Shown here: positions 25,953 to 35,400 of the stretch, in pieces
Position numbering within the stretch: position 1 is the first letter of the stretch
Layout: the number at the start of each line of letters is the position of its first letter
Notes under the pieces: model-generated
Database searches by the model: none
What the model saw: only the letters and a program-made list of their open reading frames with translations
What the model was told of the DNA's origin: nothing
Translations under genes and position numbers: made by a program
Source: CBDFGQ01 sp965247295
GTDB taxonomy: Bacteria > Chloroflexota > Dehalococcoidia > Lucifugimonadales > JAGWBF01
Assembly: GCA_965247295.1 (NCBI GenBank)
Contig: CBDFGQ010000008.1
Coordinates: forward strand, 682,001 to 746,000
Direction of reading: 5' to 3'
DNA: 64,000 nt

Positions 25953-26523
25953 GTGGGTCGGGACAGAAGGGGAATCACCGGCCTTGAGACGGCCATCGTG
26001 CTCATCGCCTTCGTGGTGGTATCCTCAATCGTTCTCCTTCGCCGCCCTCTCCACCGGCCTGTTCTCCGCCGACAAGTCCAAGGAGACCATCCGCGCAGGC
26101 CTCAAGGAAGCCAGCGCCACCCTGAACGTCAAGGGCTCCATCTTCGCCAAGGCACGGACCGGGGGCGCCGTGGGCGCCGCCATAGACGAGATACTCTTCC
26201 AGGTCGCCAACGCCGCGGGCGCCGAGGCCGTCAACTTCACCCAGGGCCAGACGGTCATCAGGTACAGCGACTCCAACCAGACGGTCATTTTTGACTCCTC
26301 CTCCGAGTTCAAGGTCTCAGGGATCGGCGAGGCCGATGACGACACCCTGGTGGAGGAGGGCGAGATTGTAGAGATACGTATCCTGAACCTGGTCTCGGTC
26401 CTTACCGCCGACCTGATCACCTCGGACACCTTCGTCATCGAGGTGATACCGCCCAAGGGGGCGATCATCAGCTTCTCCCGCACCCTACCCAGCTTCCTGG
26501 ACCTACTCAACATCCTGCGCTAG
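25953..26523 (+). CDS. archaellin-like (class III prepilin) protein, copy 1, frameshifted
   Basis: GTG 25953, ten bases after TAGGAG, begins a canonical short leader GRDRRG followed by ITGLETAIVLIAFVVVSS. This is a prepilin/archaellin cleavage site with Glu at +5 and a hydrophobic N-terminal helix. An extra G at 26031 (ATCGTTCTCC versus ATCTTCTCC in copy 2) shifts the frame in the helix. The rest, in the next frame, is an intact globular domain ending in LLNILR. With the G removed the mature protein would be 182 residues and about 92% identical to copy 2. A longer start (GTG 25866) is possible. Archaellin-like genes are known in some Chloroflexota. Confidence 0.7.
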
Positions 26524-26576
26524 CAATGATGCGAGAAGGCTGCAATCTGTGATCGGATATAAGGAGTGCTAACGGC

Positions 26577-27176
26577 ATGTGGCAGGGTCCTGGACTCGGT
26601 CCCCTGCCATGGCGCAGCCAGGCAGGCATCACCGGGCTAAATACGGCCATTGTGCTCATCGCCTTCGTGGTGGTATCCTCCATCTTCTCCTTCTCAGCCC
26701 TCTCCACCGGCCTCTTCTCCGCCGACAAGTCCAAGGAGACCATCCGCGCAGGCCTCAAGGAAGCCAGCGCCACCCTGAACGTCAAGGGCTCCATCTTCGC
26801 CAAGGCACGAACCGGGGGCGCCGTGGGCGCCGCCATAGACGAGATACTCTTCCAGGTCGCCAACGCCGCGGGCGCCGAGCCCGTCAACCTCACCCAGGGC
26901 CAAACGGTCATCAGGTACAGCGACTCCAACCAGACGGTCGTATTTGACAACGCCGCCGAGTTCAGGGTCTCAGGAATCGGCGAGGCCGACGCCGACACCC
27001 TGGTGGAGGAGGGCGAGATTGTAGAGGTACGTATCCTGAACCTGGTCTCGGTCCTTACCGCCGACCTGAGCACCTCGGACACCTTCGTTATCGAGATGAT
27101 ACCGTCCAAGGGGGCTATCATCAGCTTCTCCCGCACCCTCCCCAGCTTCCTGGACCAACTCAACATCCTGCGCTAG
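26577..27176 (+). CDS. archaellin-like protein, copy 2
   Basis: This 199-residue protein has ATG 26577 ten bases after AAGGAG. After a 17-residue leader it has the archaellin-type start ITGLNTAIVLIAFVVVSS, then a beta-rich domain (VNLTQGQTVIRYSDSNQTVV and others). Compared with copy 1 the leader lacks the basic residues before the cleavage Gly (SQAG, not DRRG), and the +5 Glu of the mature helix is Asn. Processing or assembly may therefore be altered. No archaellum motor or platform gene is in the window. It would form a cell-surface filament if assembled. Confidence 0.75.
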   Translation: MWQGPGLGPLPWRSQAGITGLNTAIVLIAFVVVSSIFSFSALSTGLFSADKSKETIRAGLKEASATLNVKGSIFAKARTGGAVGAAIDEILFQVANAAGAEPVNLTQGQTVIRYSDSNQTVVFDNAAEFRVSGIGEADADTLVEEGEIVEVRILNLVSVLTADLSTSDTFVIEMIPSKGAIISFSRTLPSFLDQLNILR

Positions 27177-27184
27177 AAGCCGAA

Positions 27185-27210
27185 GGCCCCGGTGCATCTG
27201 CATCGGGGCC
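27185..27210. terminator. stem-loop between convergent archaellin-like gene and groEL
   Basis: GGCCCCG and CGGGGCC form a stem that extends through a G-T pair into GTGCA/TGCA. It lies eight bases after the archaellin-like stop and 40 bp beyond the groEL stop on the other strand, so it could end both transcripts. Confidence 0.5.
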
Positions 27211-27249
27211 CTCATTCTTATCCCTAGGACTAGCCGGTTCCCACTGCCT

Positions 27250-28866
27250 CTAGTACTCCATGGGCGGCATGGGCGGCCCGGCTGCCTCCTTCGCGGGTAT
27301 CTCCGTTATCATCGACTCCGTGGTCAGCACCATACCAGCCACGCTGGCCGCGTTCTGCAGCGCGGACCGCGTCACCTTCACTGGGTCCACTATACCCTGC
27401 TTCAGCATCTGGGCGTACTCACCTATCTCGGCGTCGTATCCATAGTCGTCGGCGTGCTGCCTCACTGCCTCCAGCACCACCGCTCCCTCCTGCCCAGAGT
27501 TCTGCACGATGAGCCGCAACGGCACCTCCAGGCTCTTCTTGATGACGCCGACACCCACCGCCTCATCTCCCGCCAGCTTCAGGTTATCCAGCGCCCTCTG
27601 CGCCCTCACCAGCGCCACACCACCTCCCGGCACTATCCCCTCCTCTACTGCCGCACGCGTCGCCGACAGCGCGTCCTCCACTCGTCCCTTCCGCTCCTTC
27701 AACTCTATCTCAGAGGCCGCTCCCACCTTTATCACCGCCACCCCTCCCGACAGCTTGGCCATCCGCTCCTGCAGCTTCTCCCGGTCAAACTCAGAGGTCG
27801 TGTCCTCGATCTGGGTCTTTAGCTGGTTGATTCGTCCCTTGATGGCCTCCTCCGATCCCTTCCCCTCAACGAAGGTGGTCTCGTCCTTGGTCACCGTCAC
27901 TCGACGCGCCTCTCCCATGTCCACGATGGTCGCCGAGTCCAGCTTACGACCCGTCTCCTCACTTATCACCGTTCCACCCGTCAGTATCGCTATGTCCTCC
28001 AGCATCGCCTTCCGTCGGTCCCCAAACCCCGGCGCCTTCACCGCCAGACAGTTCAGCGTACCCCTCATCTTGTTCACCACCAGCGTCGCCAACGCCTCCC
28101 CCTCCACGTCCTCCGCTATCAGCACCACGTTCTTCTTCCCCACCTGCAACAGCTTCTCCAGCGTCGGCAGGATGTCCGACACCGCCGATACCTTCTTGTC
28201 CGTTATTATTATGTGGGGCTGCTCCAGCACCGCCTCCATCCGCTCCGCGTTGGTTATGAAGTAGGGCGAGATGTATCCACGGTCTACCTGCATCCCCTCC
28301 ACGTACTCGGTCTCGTCCTCCAACCCCTTGGACTCCTCCACCGTTATCACCCCGTCCTTACCCACCTTCTCCATCGCGTCCGCTATGGTGTCACCTATCT
28401 CGGTCTCGTGGGCCGACAACGCCGCCACCTGGGCGATCTGGTCCCGGCTATCCACAGACGTGGACATCCCCTTCAGCTCCTTCACCACCGCCTCCACCCC
28501 CCGGTCTATCCCTCGCTTCAACGCCATCGGGTTCGCTCCAGCCGCCACGTTCTTGAACCCATCGGTTATTATCGACTGGGCCAGCACCACCGACGTGGTG
28601 GTACCGTCTCCCGCCGCATCGTTGGTCTTGCTCGCCGTCTCCTTAAGGAGCTGCGCCCCCATGTTCTCGAAGGGCTCCGGCAGCTCTATCTCCTTCGCTA
28701 TCGTCACCCCGTCGCTGCATACCTGCGGCGGACCAAATTTCTTGTCCAGTATCACGTTCCTACCCTTGGGACCCAACGTGATCTTTACCGTGTCCGCCAG
28801 TATGTCGATGCCCACCTTCAGACTCCTACGGGCATCCTCCGAATACGTAAGTTGCTTGCCTGCCAT
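27250..28866 (-). CDS. groEL: chaperonin GroEL
   Basis: The 538-residue 60-kDa chaperonin matches the family along its whole length: KITLGPKGRNVILDKKFG, the nucleotide-binding AAGDGTTTSVVLAQ, GANPMALKRGIDRG, VEEGIVPGGGVALVRA and the stalk regions. It forms the folding chamber that works with GroES. The C terminus ends in GPPMPPMEY, without the usual GGM repeats. It lies 11 bp after groES and shares its CIRCE-controlled promoter. Confidence 0.98.
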   Translation of the reverse strand: MAGKQLTYSEDARRSLKVGIDILADTVKITLGPKGRNVILDKKFGPPQVCSDGVTIAKEIELPEPFENMGAQLLKETASKTNDAAGDGTTTSVVLAQSIITDGFKNVAAGANPMALKRGIDRGVEAVVKELKGMSTSVDSRDQIAQVAALSAHETEIGDTIADAMEKVGKDGVITVEESKGLEDETEYVEGMQVDRGYISPYFITNAERMEAVLEQPHIIITDKKVSAVSDILPTLEKLLQVGKKNVVLIAEDVEGEALATLVVNKMRGTLNCLAVKAPGFGDRRKAMLEDIAILTGGTVISEETGRKLDSATIVDMGEARRVTVTKDETTFVEGKGSEEAIKGRINQLKTQIEDTTSEFDREKLQERMAKLSGGVAVIKVGAASEIELKERKGRVEDALSATRAAVEEGIVPGGGVALVRAQRALDNLKLAGDEAVGVGVIKKSLEVPLRLIVQNSGQEGAVVLEAVRQHADDYGYDAEIGEYAQMLKQGIVDPVKVTRSALQNAASVAGMVLTTESMITEIPAKEAAGPPMPPMEY

Positions 28867-28877
28867 TCCTTCCCTCC

Positions 28878-29198
28878 CTACTTGTTTATCTTCGCCAGTA
28901 TGTCGCTCTCCCTCAGTATCAGGTACTCCTCATCCTCCACCTTGTACTCCGTACCAGCGTACTTGGAGTAGATCACACGGTCCCCAGCCTTCACCTCCAT
29001 TGGCACACGCCCCTTCCCATCCTCCGTCGCCCGACCGGGTCCCGCCTCCACTATCTCTCCCTCCTGGGGCTTCTCCTTGGCCGTGTCCGGCAGAATTAAA
29101 CCAGAGGCCGTCGTCTCCTCTTTCTCTATCGGCCTCACTATCACTCTCTCCCCCAAAGGCGAGAACTTAACCTTAGTTGTTTGCTTGGCTTGCGCCAT
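28878..29198 (-). CDS. groES: co-chaperonin GroES
   Basis: This 106-residue protein has the GroES pattern: SPLGERVIVRPIEKEETTASG, the mobile-loop GLILPDTAKEKPQEG and YSKYAGTEYKVEDEEYLILRE. It caps the GroEL chamber. It is the first gene of the groES-groEL operon; an AGGAGG-type site precedes its ATG, and a CIRCE element and a sigma-70-type promoter lie upstream. Confidence 0.97.
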   Translation of the reverse strand: MAQAKQTTKVKFSPLGERVIVRPIEKEETTASGLILPDTAKEKPQEGEIVEAGPGRATEDGKGRVPMEVKAGDRVIYSKYAGTEYKVEDEEYLILRESDILAKINK

Positions 29199-29238
29199 AC
29201 CCGTCCTCCTCTAAATTACCGTTTTTGGGCCCTGCCGT

Positions 29239-29265
29239 TTAGCACTCCTGGATTATGACTGCTAA
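29239..29265. promoter_or_regulatory. CIRCE element (HrcA operator)
   Basis: TTAGCACTC, nine bases, GACTGCTAA: this matches the CIRCE consensus TTAGCACTC-N9-GAGTGCTAA with one change. It lies just downstream of the predicted groES -10 on the minus strand, the standard place for repression by HrcA. No hrcA gene is in this window. Confidence 0.9.
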
Positions 29266-29275
29266 GGCTTCCACT

Positions 29276-29304
29276 ATGCTAAACTGCCCGGATTACCTTG
29301 TCAA
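29276..29304 (-). promoter_or_regulatory. groESL promoter
   Basis: On the minus strand TTGACA (29304-29299) and TAGCAT (29281-29276) are 17 bp apart. The expected start of transcription, near 29269, directly abuts the CIRCE element. Confidence 0.75.
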
Positions 29305-29437
29305 GAGTTGACCTGCCTAGGGCCTCCGCATACAGGTTATTCCATGGGAATTTGTCGTTGCGCTAACCCTGTTCCGAGCTATGATAGAATTGTTAGGCTA
29401 GCCCAGCGGGGGCATCAAGATCGGGAGGTATAGGGAG

Positions 29438-31756
29438 ATGACTTCCAACGTGGTGCTGTCAACGCAGGAATATAAAGTTGTGGGCACCAGGCCCATTCGC
29501 CACGACGGGCCAGATAAGGTAACGGGACGCGCGCGGTACGGCGCCGACGTCCACTTGCCGGGGTTGCTCCACGGCAAGGTCCTGAGAAGCCCCCACCCCC
29601 ACGCCCGAATCGTGTCCATCGACTCCAGCCGCGCTCTCGCCTTGCCGGGTGTCAAAGCGGTGGTGACTGCCACCGACCTGGGCGAGGCCTCGGCAAGACT
29701 TTCCGACCTGGAAGAGGGCGCCATGGTGAACTACGGCTTCTACAGCCGGAACGTCATGGCCAGGGAGAAGGCCCTGTACCGGGGACACGCATTAGCGGCC
29801 GTGGCGGCCACCGATGCCAACATCGCCGAGGAAGCACTGGGCCTCATTGATGTAGATTACCAAATACTGCCTCCGGTATTCAACGCTGACGATGCCATGA
29901 AGGACGACGCACCCATCCTCCACGAGAGGCTCCTTACCCTGACCACCCCAGCCTTCCGGGTGGGGGCCTACGGAGACCAGGAAACTGAGGTGGGCACCAA
30001 CGTAGCCAACCACTTCGAGTTCCGCCTTGGCGATCCGGAGAAGGGGTTTCAGGAGGCCGATCTGGTCATGGAGCGAGAGTACCACACCAAACCCGTCCAC
30101 CAGGGCTATATAGAGCCCCACTCAGCCACGGCCCAGTGGGCCACGGACGGCACGGTGACGATCTGGTCCAGCAGCCAGGGCCACTTCGCACTCCGCGACC
30201 ACACCTCCAATATTCTGGGCGTTTCTGTGTCCAGGGTAAAGATCATCCCCATGGAGATCGGCGGAGGGTTCGGTGGGAAGGGACAGGGTGGGTGCTATCT
30301 GGAACCGGTGGCCGCCGCCCTCTCCCGCAAGACGGGGCAGCCAGTGAAGCTCACCATGACCCGTGAGGAGGTCTTCCAGGGCACGGGTCCGACCTCAGCC
30401 TCTCGTATACGGGTGAAGATGGGGGTCACCAAGGCGGGCCGCATCACCGCCGCCGAGGCCCGGCTGATCTACGAAGCAGGCGCCTTCCCCGGCTCGCCAG
30501 TGCCTTCGGGCTGCCGCACCATGTTCGGTCCATACGATATTGCCAACGTATACCTCGAAGGGTACGACGTGGTAGTCAACACCCAGAAGGTCGCCGCCTA
30601 CCGGGCCCCCGGCTCCCCCGCTGCGGCCTACGCCGCCGAGTGCCTGATCGACGAGCTATGCCAGGAGCTCTCCATGGACCCTCTGGACTTCCGTCTGCTG
30701 AACGCCTCCGAAGAAGGGACCCGCCAGGCGGCAGGCCCAGCCTTCCGCCGCATCGGCAACGTGGAAATGCTCCAGGCGGCCAAGGAACATCCCCACTACA
30801 CCGCTCCACTCAAAGGCCCGTACCGTGGCCGGGGCCTGGCCAACGGCTGCTGGTTCAACGGATCGGGTCCCGCGAACGCCGTTGCGAGTGTCAACGCCGA
30901 CGGCACCGTCAGCCTGGTGGAAGGATCCCCCGACATCGGAGGGTCCAGGGCGGTCGCGGCCATGCACCTGGCCGAAGTGTTGGGCATACCCGCGGAGGAT
31001 GTCAAGCCATCCATCGCCGACACCGACTCAATCGGCTACAGCACGGGCGCCGGCGGGAGCGGCGTTACATTCAAAACGGGGATCGCCTGTTACGAGGCTG
31101 CCCAGGACATCACCCGCCAGATGATAGCGAGGGCGGCCCTCATCTGGGATGTCAGCGCCGATGAGGTGGAGTACGGGGACGCCGTCATTCAGCACAAGAG
31201 CGACCCCGAGCTACGGCTGACCTTCAAGGACCTGGCGGCCTCCCTCAACGCCACCGGTGGACCCATAGTGGGGCGAGCCACGGCCAATCCATCGGGAGTA
31301 GGCACCGCCTTCGCGCTCCACATAGTGGACGTAGAGGTGGACCCGGAGACGGGCAAGGTGGACATCCTGCGGTACACCACTCTCCAGGACGTGGGCAAGG
31401 CCGTTCATCCCAGCTACGTGGAGGGGCAGATGCAGGGGGGCGCCGTTCAAGGCATCGGCTGGGCCCTCAACGAAGAGTACTTCCTCGACGACGACGGCCA
31501 GATGGTGAACTCCAGCTTCCTGGACTACCGCATGCCCACATCCCTGGACCTTCCCATGATCGACACCGTCATCGTGGAAGTCGCCAATCCAGGGCATCCC
31601 TACGGCGTCCGGGGCGTGGGGGAGGTGTCACTGGTGCCTCCCATGGCGGCCATAGCCAACGCCGTCCACGACGCCATCGGGCAGAGGATGTACAAGCTCC
31701 CCATGACCCCCGGCAGCGTCCTGGAGGCCCTGTGGGAGAAGGGAAAGGGCAGCTAG
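29438..31756 (+). CDS. xanthine dehydrogenase-family molybdopterin-binding large subunit, copy 1
   Basis: This 772-residue protein of the molybdenum hydroxylase family has an N-terminal aldehyde oxidase/xanthine dehydrogenase a/b-hammerhead domain (about 20-130), then molybdopterin-binding domains with EIGGGFGGKGQGG, AYRAPGSPAA and the C-terminal GVRGVGEVSLVPP, which holds the catalytic Glu of the family. The VAYRCSFR signature of CO dehydrogenase is absent. The FAD and 2Fe-2S subunits expected with such a protein are not adjacent. The substrate (purine, aldehyde or aromatic CoA ester) cannot be told. A paralogue lies at 55552. Confidence 0.9.
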   Translation: MTSNVVLSTQEYKVVGTRPIRHDGPDKVTGRARYGADVHLPGLLHGKVLRSPHPHARIVSIDSSRALALPGVKAVVTATDLGEASARLSDLEEGAMVNYGFYSRNVMAREKALYRGHALAAVAATDANIAEEALGLIDVDYQILPPVFNADDAMKDDAPILHERLLTLTTPAFRVGAYGDQETEVGTNVANHFEFRLGDPEKGFQEADLVMEREYHTKPVHQGYIEPHSATAQWATDGTVTIWSSSQGHFALRDHTSNILGVSVSRVKIIPMEIGGGFGGKGQGGCYLEPVAAALSRKTGQPVKLTMTREEVFQGTGPTSASRIRVKMGVTKAGRITAAEARLIYEAGAFPGSPVPSGCRTMFGPYDIANVYLEGYDVVVNTQKVAAYRAPGSPAAAYAAECLIDELCQELSMDPLDFRLLNASEEGTRQAAGPAFRRIGNVEMLQAAKEHPHYTAPLKGPYRGRGLANGCWFNGSGPANAVASVNADGTVSLVEGSPDIGGSRAVAAMHLAEVLGIPAEDVKPSIADTDSIGYSTGAGGSGVTFKTGIACYEAAQDITRQMIARAALIWDVSADEVEYGDAVIQHKSDPELRLTFKDLAASLNATGGPIVGRATANPSGVGTAFALHIVDVEVDPETGKVDILRYTTLQDVGKAVHPSYVEGQMQGGAVQGIGWALNEEYFLDDDGQMVNSSFLDYRMPTSLDLPMIDTVIVEVANPGHPYGVRGVGEVSLVPPMAAIANAVHDAIGQRMYKLPMTPGSVLEALWEKGKGS

Positions 31757-31807
31757 TCCCGTCCCCTTCGATTCACTAAGTGACCCGCGATACCTGAAGC
31801 TAAGGCA

Positions 31808-32338
31808 GTGACCGGACAGAGAGCGTGGCCCCAGCGTGGGCTCTCGCCAGGGGTGCGTGCCCATGGGGAGCTGCGGCTAGCGCCTAAAGTGGTCGTAGTT
31901 GTCGGCGCTGCAATCCCACTGCTCCACGTGCTTAGGGGCTCGCATGAAGTGCCGCCCAGCACGGTGATGGCTTCGGCGGGGTCTAGCGGCTCATCCGGGA
32001 GCTTCCGCCTCGCCGGCACACTCGGCCAAAGCATGGTCGCGGGGGCCTCCTCCGGCCAGAGCTACAGCGCTGGGGCATGATTCTGGTACGGGGCGGCCGT
32101 CGCGCCGGCCCCGCCCCGGTCCCCCGACCTCAATGGGGACGGCCGCGTGGACGACTCGGACGTGGTCATCATTATCGCCTCCTACGGGACGACACCGCCA
32201 TCTGACCCCAGGGCCGACGTCAACGGGGACAACGTGGTGGACGTCCTCGACCTAGCCGAGGTGGGGAGCCACTTCGGCGGCCCCCCCACCGCTGGCACAG
32301 TAGTCTCGGAGTCCGGTTTCCCCCAACACCATGCATGA
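31808..32338 (+). pseudogene. decayed secreted protein with dockerin-type repeat, in-frame TGA
   Basis: One frame runs from 31808 to 32338 with an internal TGA at 32078-32080. Before it lies SSGSFRLAGTLGQSMVAG and a Gly/Ser-rich stretch. After it come FWYGAAVAPAPP and a dockerin-like pair of calcium loops, DLNGDGRVDDSDV and DVNGDNVVDVLDLAEVGSHFG. This C-terminal arrangement is common in secreted proteins of Chloroflexi and Planctomycetes. The 5' part has no clear signal peptide, so it looks like a truncated relic. A read-through or selenocysteine codon is conceivable, but nothing supports it. Confidence 0.55.
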
Positions 32339-32376
32339 CTGGAAAGGGTGAGGAAATTTCTATCTGCAGTAGGTTG

Positions 32377-32406
32377 TTGACACATTCGTCGGGGTCCGAG
32401 TATCGT
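32377..32406 (+). promoter_or_regulatory. weak candidate promoter for the ABC permease operon
   Basis: TTGACA at 32377-32382 and TATCGT at 32401-32406 are 18 bp apart, about 58 bp upstream of the first permease gene. The -35 is perfect and the -10 is poor. Confidence 0.35.
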
Positions 32407-32463
32407 AGGGGCGGCGACTCCCACGACGCTATTTGGCTCAGGTAGCAGACCCCATTAATTGCC

Positions 32464-35400
32464 ATGAACTGGATTAGGCTCCTACTCTGGTTGCTCCCCA
32501 GACGTCTCCGCTCTTCGTGGATACTCCTGGCCATCTCCTCCTTCGGCATACTCGCCGCCGTCACCCTAATGGCCATCGCCGCCATCTACTCCCGGGCGCT
32601 GGCCGAGGGGGGCCTGCGGCACACCATGGCAACGACATCCCCCAACGCGCTCAACACCCAGATCTATGTGCGCAACCGGCCGCTGGGTCCGGCAGATTAC
32701 CAGAAAGTGCGCTCTACTGTAGAGGGTATCAACGACACGCGTTTGGGCTTCATGACCCGAGAGACCCAGCGCCTCGTCCAGGCACAACCAAACCTTCCGG
32801 TAGTGCGGACCCCCGGAAGATCGCCGCCGCCAGGCTCACCCCTGGGACGGCCATTCTTTCTGACCGAATTCGAGAACTACTCCACCCTGCTTGAGGGCCG
32901 CTGGCCCCGCGCCATCCCACTATCCCCAGACGAGGCACTGGAGCTGGAAGTGGTAGTCGGAACCCAGACGGCCATCATCATGAACTTTGAGGTAGGTTCG
33001 GTGGCCTACATCGTCCCCTTCAGCTCCGATCCGTCGGAGGCGATCGCCCTCAGGGTCGTGGGCATAGCCGAAGCCGCAGACCCTGGTGATGAATACTGGT
33101 TTGGACTCTCGTTCACCTACTTCAGGACCCAGGATTACGACGACAGGGTCCTGGCCCCCCTCTACGTCACCGAGGAGGCCTTCTTCGGTGGTCTGGGCAC
33201 CCGCTATCCTTCGCTGGTTGGCGACTATGGCTGGTTCCTTTACCTGGACACCGATGTCCTGACGGCCGATATAGTGGGCTCCACCAAGGACGCCATCGTG
33301 GGGCTGGAGACGGACGTAAACAAACACTTTCCCCGGTCCTACGTGTTCAGCACCCTGGAGAACACTCTCAGAGGCTATGAGAAGGAACTAAGCTACGCGA
33401 GGGTCCCCCTTTTCCTCTTTATATCCCTGATCGTATTGATTATTGTCTACTTCTTGAGCCTTGTGATGGGCCTGCTGGCCCGCACCCAGAGCGATGAGGC
33501 CAGCCTTCTAAGGAGCCGGGGCGCCAGCATATTCCAGGTAGGAGGGCTTCTGGCCCTGGGCGAGGGACTGGCCGTGGTTCTGGCAATGGCCGTGGGGCCC
33601 TTCCTGGGTCTGGCCATCGTGCGGTACCTCTTTGTGGGGACCATAAACCCCGCCGGCGACTCCGGTACTCCACCTATCGGGATCTCGGCCGACATGTTTA
33701 TCATGGGGGCCATAGGCGGATTGCTGAGCCTTGTGACGCTGATGGCCTCCAGCCTGGGCCTCGCCCGCCTGGGGATGGTGGAGTTCTTGCGAGTCCGGGC
33801 CAGGCCCCCGACCGTTCCCCTATTGCAGCGGTACTACGTCGACCTGCTGGTTCTGGCTGGAGTGGGCCTACTGTTATGGCAGATCGAGGTCCGAGGTGGA
33901 GTTATCGGCCGAGACGTGGTTAGCGGCGCCGTGGAAAGGGACTTCAGCCTCCTTCTCGGCCCGGTGCTGGTCCTTCTGGCGGCCGCCCTGCTGGTGTTAC
34001 GGCTTCTTCCACCGCTGATAAGGTCCCTGGCGTGGGGCACCGGCCGGCTGGCTCCAGCATGGGTATCCTTCGCCCTATTGCGCGTGGCCCGCGACCCGCT
34101 ACATTACGGCTCGCTGGCCATAATCCTCATGATGGCCGCCACCCTGGGCGTTATAGGCGCCACCTTTCAGTCTACCCTGTCCAGGAGTCAGCGAGACCAG
34201 GCCCTTTACACGGTGGGCGGGGATATGGTAGTCAATACTCTCTTCTTTTTCTCCTCCAGCGAGGGGTTGATAGCCAACACGCCGGGGGTCGATAGCGTTA
34301 GCCCAGTCGGACGTGCCACGGCGACTCTCCTCGACGGGTTCCCCGGAATGGCAGCCAGCCTCCTCACCATAAACCCGGACTCCCTGCCTAAGTCGGCCTG
34401 GTTCAGGGACGACTTCGCGGGGGAAAGCCTTCCGGAGTTGCTCAGCCCCCTGAAGCCTCAGCCCACGGCTCTGCAGGATCACGATATGGCCCAGGGCATA
34501 CTCCTTCCAGATGACGCAGAGAAGCTAGGCGTGTGGGTCAACCTGGACAAGTTCCCCCGGACCGATGCCTACCGGGGACTTGCCCTGTGGGTACGGCTGC
34601 ACGATGCCCAAGGGCGATACGCCAGCAGACCTTTGGGCGACTTTCCCTCCCTCCGGTCGCGCCCTCTTGCCCTGGCACCCGGTGACGGTGGCCAGGTTGG
34701 TCAGGGTGTTGCCGGAGACTCCCCGTTCCCCCGCTGGACCTACTTCGAGGGGGCGTTGCCTGTAAGCGGAAGCCCCTTTGTTGAGACTCCCCTGCGAGTT
34801 GTCTCCCTTTTCATCAGCGGAGACGCCCCCTCCACCAGCCTCCCAGGCACTATCGGTCTAGACGACCTCACGGTAATAGCCCCCTCCATTCCCGGGTCCG
34901 GCAGGGTAATCGAGGGGTACGAGTGGCCGGGCCTGTGGGTCACCTTGCCCAACGCGGGAGACACGGTGGACACCATCGTGCGCACAGAGGACGCCGCCCA
35001 TAGCGGTGAGTATGGGATCAATTTCTCATGGCAGGATTCCGTGGGGGGCGTCCCAAGGGGAATCCTCATCCCTCCAGGCCGTATTCCCATACCCGCCATC
35101 GGTGGGCCCACCTTTCACGTCGGACAGCAGGTACGTCTCAGGATGGGTAAGCAGGTGGTGCCCGTGGAGGTGCACGGCGTCACCGACTATTTCCCCACGC
35201 TGCGCCTACGGACGCGGCCCTTTCTGCTGGTGTCCGTAGCGGACTATTCCCAGTTCGTCCGCCGCGTGCCCGAGGGTCGAACCGTCCCGCCGGGCGAGTT
35301 CTGGGTCTCCCTGGAACCGGGAGCCGACCGGGATGAAACCCGCCGCTCGATCACGGACCGGTTGCGCTCATTCGTATCCGTAGAGGACAGGGACGCCAGC

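Noticed and set aside
27454..28971. Several long plus-strand frames opposite groEL
   Set aside because: They are antisense to groEL, which is unambiguous over its full length.
29438..31756. Aerobic CO dehydrogenase large subunit
   Set aside because: The CO dehydrogenase active-site loop VAYRCSFR is absent; the protein has AYRAPGSPAA instead.
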